Shown one piece after another: positions 7,019-7,718 of a stretch of 7,718 nucleotides of DNA. Every line of letters begins with the position of its first letter. Positions within the stretch are counted from its first letter, which is position 1. The position numbers were made by a program, and so were the translations under genes. The notes beneath the pieces are model-generated. The model made no database searches. It worked only from the letters and a program-made list of their open reading frames with translations, and was not told where the DNA came from. Source of the DNA: Sporomusaceae bacterium UBA1887 (lineage in GTDB: Bacteria; Bacillota; Negativicutes; Sporomusales; DSM-15969); the NCBI GenBank assembly GCA_002337925.1, contig DDHB01000102.1, positions 30,497 through 38,214 on the forward strand, given 5' to 3'.

Positions 7019-7718
7019 ATGGAATTATTGTACTTAGCGCCTGCAGCAGGTATTGTGGCGCTTTTATTTGCGGCCTATCTTATGTCCAGTGTGTTGAAGG
7101 AAGACCCAGGCAATGAAAGAATGCGTGAATTGTCTCAGGCTATTTTTGAGGGTGCTATGGCATTCCTTAACAGGCAGTACAAGACGCTGATTCCGTTCAC
7201 AGTCGGTATTTTTGTTATTTTATTTTTTGTTGACGGATATAAATTAGCCAGTTCCTTTTTAGTAGGTGCCGTTTGCTCGGCTATTGCCGGCTACATAGGC
7301 ATGACTTCAACTACCAAAGCAAATGCCCGTACAACTGAAGCTGCCCGTCATAGCCTGAATAAGGCACTGGGAGTATCCTTCAGAGCCGGTGCCGTTATGG
7401 GTATGTCTGTTGCCGGACTTGGTCTTTTAGGCGTATCCACGCTGTACATTATTTTCCGCGATCCTGTTGTCATTAACAGCTTTGCCTTCGGTGCAAGCGC
7501 GATTGCCTTTTTTGCCCGTATTGGCGGCGGTATTTTCACGAAAGCTGCTGACGTAGGCGCCGACCTTGTTGGTAAAGTAGAAGCCGGTATTCCCGAGGAT
7601 GATCCCCGTAACCCTGCAGTAATTGCCGATAACGTTGGTGACAATGTTGGTGATACTGCCGGTATGGGTGCTGACCTTTTTGAATCATACGGCGCTACCG
7701 CAATTGCTGCTATGCTGA
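7019..7718 (+). CDS. hppA: Membrane-bound ion-pumping pyrophosphatase HppA (3'-partial)
   Basis: First 233 residues of a membrane pyrophosphatase, a family of roughly 650-700 residues that couples PPi hydrolysis to Na+ or H+ export across the cytoplasmic membrane. It begins MELLYLAPAAGIV, with hydrophobic segments near 3-22, 57-72, 78-95, 120-146 and 154-170. The family signature follows: GGGIFTKAADVGAD (169-182), then LVGKVE (183-188), EDDPRNP (193-199) and ADNVGDNVGD (203-212). By offset to published structures, Lys175, Asp178, Asp182, Glu193, Asp204, Asp208 and Asp212 are the Mg-PPi site residues. Ser160, Asp219 and Glu222 match the ion-gate residues of the Thermotoga Na+-pump. The position deciding K+ dependence lies beyond the window. 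No clear promoter is seen in the 48 bases after the secG terminator, so it may depend on readthrough from secG. Confidence 0.95.
   Translation, partial: MELLYLAPAAGIVALLFAAYLMSSVLKEDPGNERMRELSQAIFEGAMAFLNRQYKTLIPFTVGIFVILFFVDGYKLASSFLVGAVCSAIAGYIGMTSTTKANARTTEAARHSLNKALGVSFRAGAVMGMSVAGLGLLGVSTLYIIFRDPVVINSFAFGASAIAFFARIGGGIFTKAADVGADLVGKVEAGIPEDDPRNPAVIADNVGDNVGDTAGMGADLFESYGATAIAAML

Overview
All recognisable genes in this window lie on the plus strand. They form two units. The first is an anaerobic respiratory operon of the dimethyl sulfoxide reductase type. The second is a housekeeping block with secG, followed by the start of a membrane-bound pyrophosphatase gene. Purine-rich Shine-Dalgarno sites before almost every gene, moderate G+C, DmsABC respiration and an hppA pyrophosphatase suggest an anaerobic member of the Bacillota. 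A Sporomusa-like Negativicute or a Desulfitobacterium-like clostridium would fit. This placement is inference; no marker gene in the window settles it.

Positions 1-5887 hold two tandem paralogous DmsA catalytic subunits (the first cut by the window edge), then one DmsB four-cluster ferredoxin and one DmsC membrane anchor. Positions 5909-6538 hold a TorD/DmsD-family chaperone. Gaps between the genes are only 16-21 bases and each has its own ribosome binding site, so this reads as one transcript. Inferred function: DmsC oxidises menaquinol, electrons pass through the [4Fe-4S] clusters of DmsB, and reach the [4Fe-4S] cluster and molybdopterin centre of a Tat-exported DmsA, which reduces an S- or N-oxide or a related acceptor outside the cytoplasmic membrane. 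The chaperone matures the DmsA proteins before Tat export. The operon promoter lies upstream of the window.

Positions 6539-6714 are intergenic. They carry short AT-rich dyads and a good extended -10 sigma-A promoter for secG (6715-6948). A perfect 10-bp hairpin with a U-tract overlaps the secG stop codon. The hppA reading frame starts at 7019 and runs off the right edge; its catalytic and ion-gate residues visible here match the Na+-pumping type.

The most interesting feature is the A-A-B-C-chaperone layout: two diverged catalytic subunits with only one electron-transfer and anchor pair. The two copies are about three-quarters identical at the C-terminus but differ around the active-site loops. 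I see no CRISPR array, transposon, RNA gene or clearly novel system.
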